Assembly (NCBI GenBank): GCA_030062745.1
Contig: CP099851.1
Coordinates: 6,511,661-6,575,660 of the forward strand
DNA: 64,000 nt
Direction of reading: 5' to 3'
Origin: Capitulum mitella
Taxonomy: Eukaryota; Arthropoda; Thecostraca; Pollicipedomorpha; Pollicipedidae
In this document: positions 63,200 to 64,000 of the stretch, piece by piece
How positions within the stretch are numbered: position 1 is the stretch's first letter
Layout: every line of letters begins with the position of its first letter
Program-made: the position numbers and the translations under genes
The notes under the pieces: model-generated
Databases searched by the model: none
The model's input: the letters and a program-made list of their open reading frames with translations, nothing else
What the model was told of the DNA's origin: nothing

Positions 63200-64000
63200 C
63201 GGCGTCGGTGGCGACAGAACGCGACCAGACCCCCCTCCCCTGCCGCTGGCAGTCAGCTGCAGGTCTACAGACGACGGATGATCCCCTCCCCCTCTCCGCC
63301 GTATCTCCGACGCCGAGCGTCCGCTGATGGGGCCTCGTATCCGCTCTGGGCACCGGCTCCCCCCCCCCCCCGACTGCGGGTCACTGCTGATCGCACCACG
63401 ACCGGGGACCATAGCGTAGAACCAAGACAACAGACGACAGCGTGTCTGGGATAAACGAACGATAGCGTATTAATGAAATCGCACCTGGCGGTGTTGCCAA
63501 CACGTCTCCGAATGACAAGGTACCTTACGCCATAGCCTGCTCCTAGAACTGCACCTGATACGTTATCGTTTAACGATACTGTTCACTACTGAAGGCAACA
63601 CGATGATGATAAACCTTCATGGTGTGTGCTGAGGTTCAGGGGCACATCGGCCAATGGTGTGATACCGGATATCTTGCCATCGTATCGCATTAGTCTCACG
63701 CAAACGACCGGAATGCATCACAGTGATTCCGCTATCCATCGCGTTAATCACCGTCGGAGCAAATGTTTTTCCAATGAACGCATACAAAGAAATTCTACGT
63801 CATTTCATTCTGTCCCATTTACATCACTGACGAAAACCTGCCTGCACGCACATCCCAGATGGAAACTGGTCCCACTCATCAAAATGCGACCCAACCCAAA
63901 CTCTTGGGAGTGAGGCTTTTGAGGGAACTTCTCTGCCAACAGACTGGACCGCGCTGTCACCACCCCGTTATGGTACCACCCACCATATCGCCGGCAGCAA
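63200..64000. other. non-coding, nothing recognised
   Basis: GC-rich at first, with C runs near 63360, then mixed composition. No gene, RNA or tandem repeat seen to the end of the window. Confidence 0.4.

Overview
The window is nuclear DNA from an animal, most likely an arthropod and perhaps a crustacean such as a barnacle. The signs are intron-split genes with GC-rich exons and GT-AG junctions, a xylosyltransferase with an N-terminal WSC domain as in fly Oxt, a leucine-rich-repeat (LRR) transmembrane protein resembling insect halfway/singed wings 2, a short run of the arthropod telomere pentamer CCTAA, tRNA-like SINE heads, and very many minisatellites. The species is inference.

Region 1 to 38 kb: no complete gene can be supported. 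It alternates moderately AT-rich DNA with sharply bounded GC/CpG islands (about 0.95-1.83, 7.84-8.52, 11.95-12.42, 17.7-18.6 and 21.6-26.5 kb). Three islands carry promoter-like signs: CRE sites (TGACGTCA) next to a CAAAATGGCG start context at 8.03 kb (+) and 12.33 kb (-), and a TATA box followed by an ATG exon with a GTAAGG donor at 26.4 kb (+). Tandem repeats (32-bp, ~70-bp, 20-bp in 100-bp blocks, GGTCY pentamers, an inverted pair of ~17-bp arrays), MITE-like elements, a dispersed repeat in two opposite copies and tRNA-like sequences fill much of the rest.

Region 38.2 to 43.7 kb (+): six exons of an LRR membrane protein, phase-consistent from the LRRNT cysteines to the stop codon; the signal-peptide exon is not found. 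One intron appears to use a GC donor. Region 46.3 to 58.7 kb (-): fifteen phase-consistent exons of peptide O-xylosyltransferase (oxt), 763 residues from the WSC domain to the stop; the N-terminal membrane anchor is not found. The two genes are convergent with 2.66 kb between their stops. Region 59 to 64 kb is minisatellite-rich, with a candidate signal-peptide exon and a candidate EGF-like microexon on the minus strand.

The most striking observation is that the minisatellites in both genes are anchored on splice sites. In most introns the tandem unit is a copy of the exon edge plus its donor or acceptor. Several arrays are near-identical beside the exon and decay into the intron. This makes ladders of duplicated splice sites, and in one oxt intron the ladder stays open in the correct reading frame.
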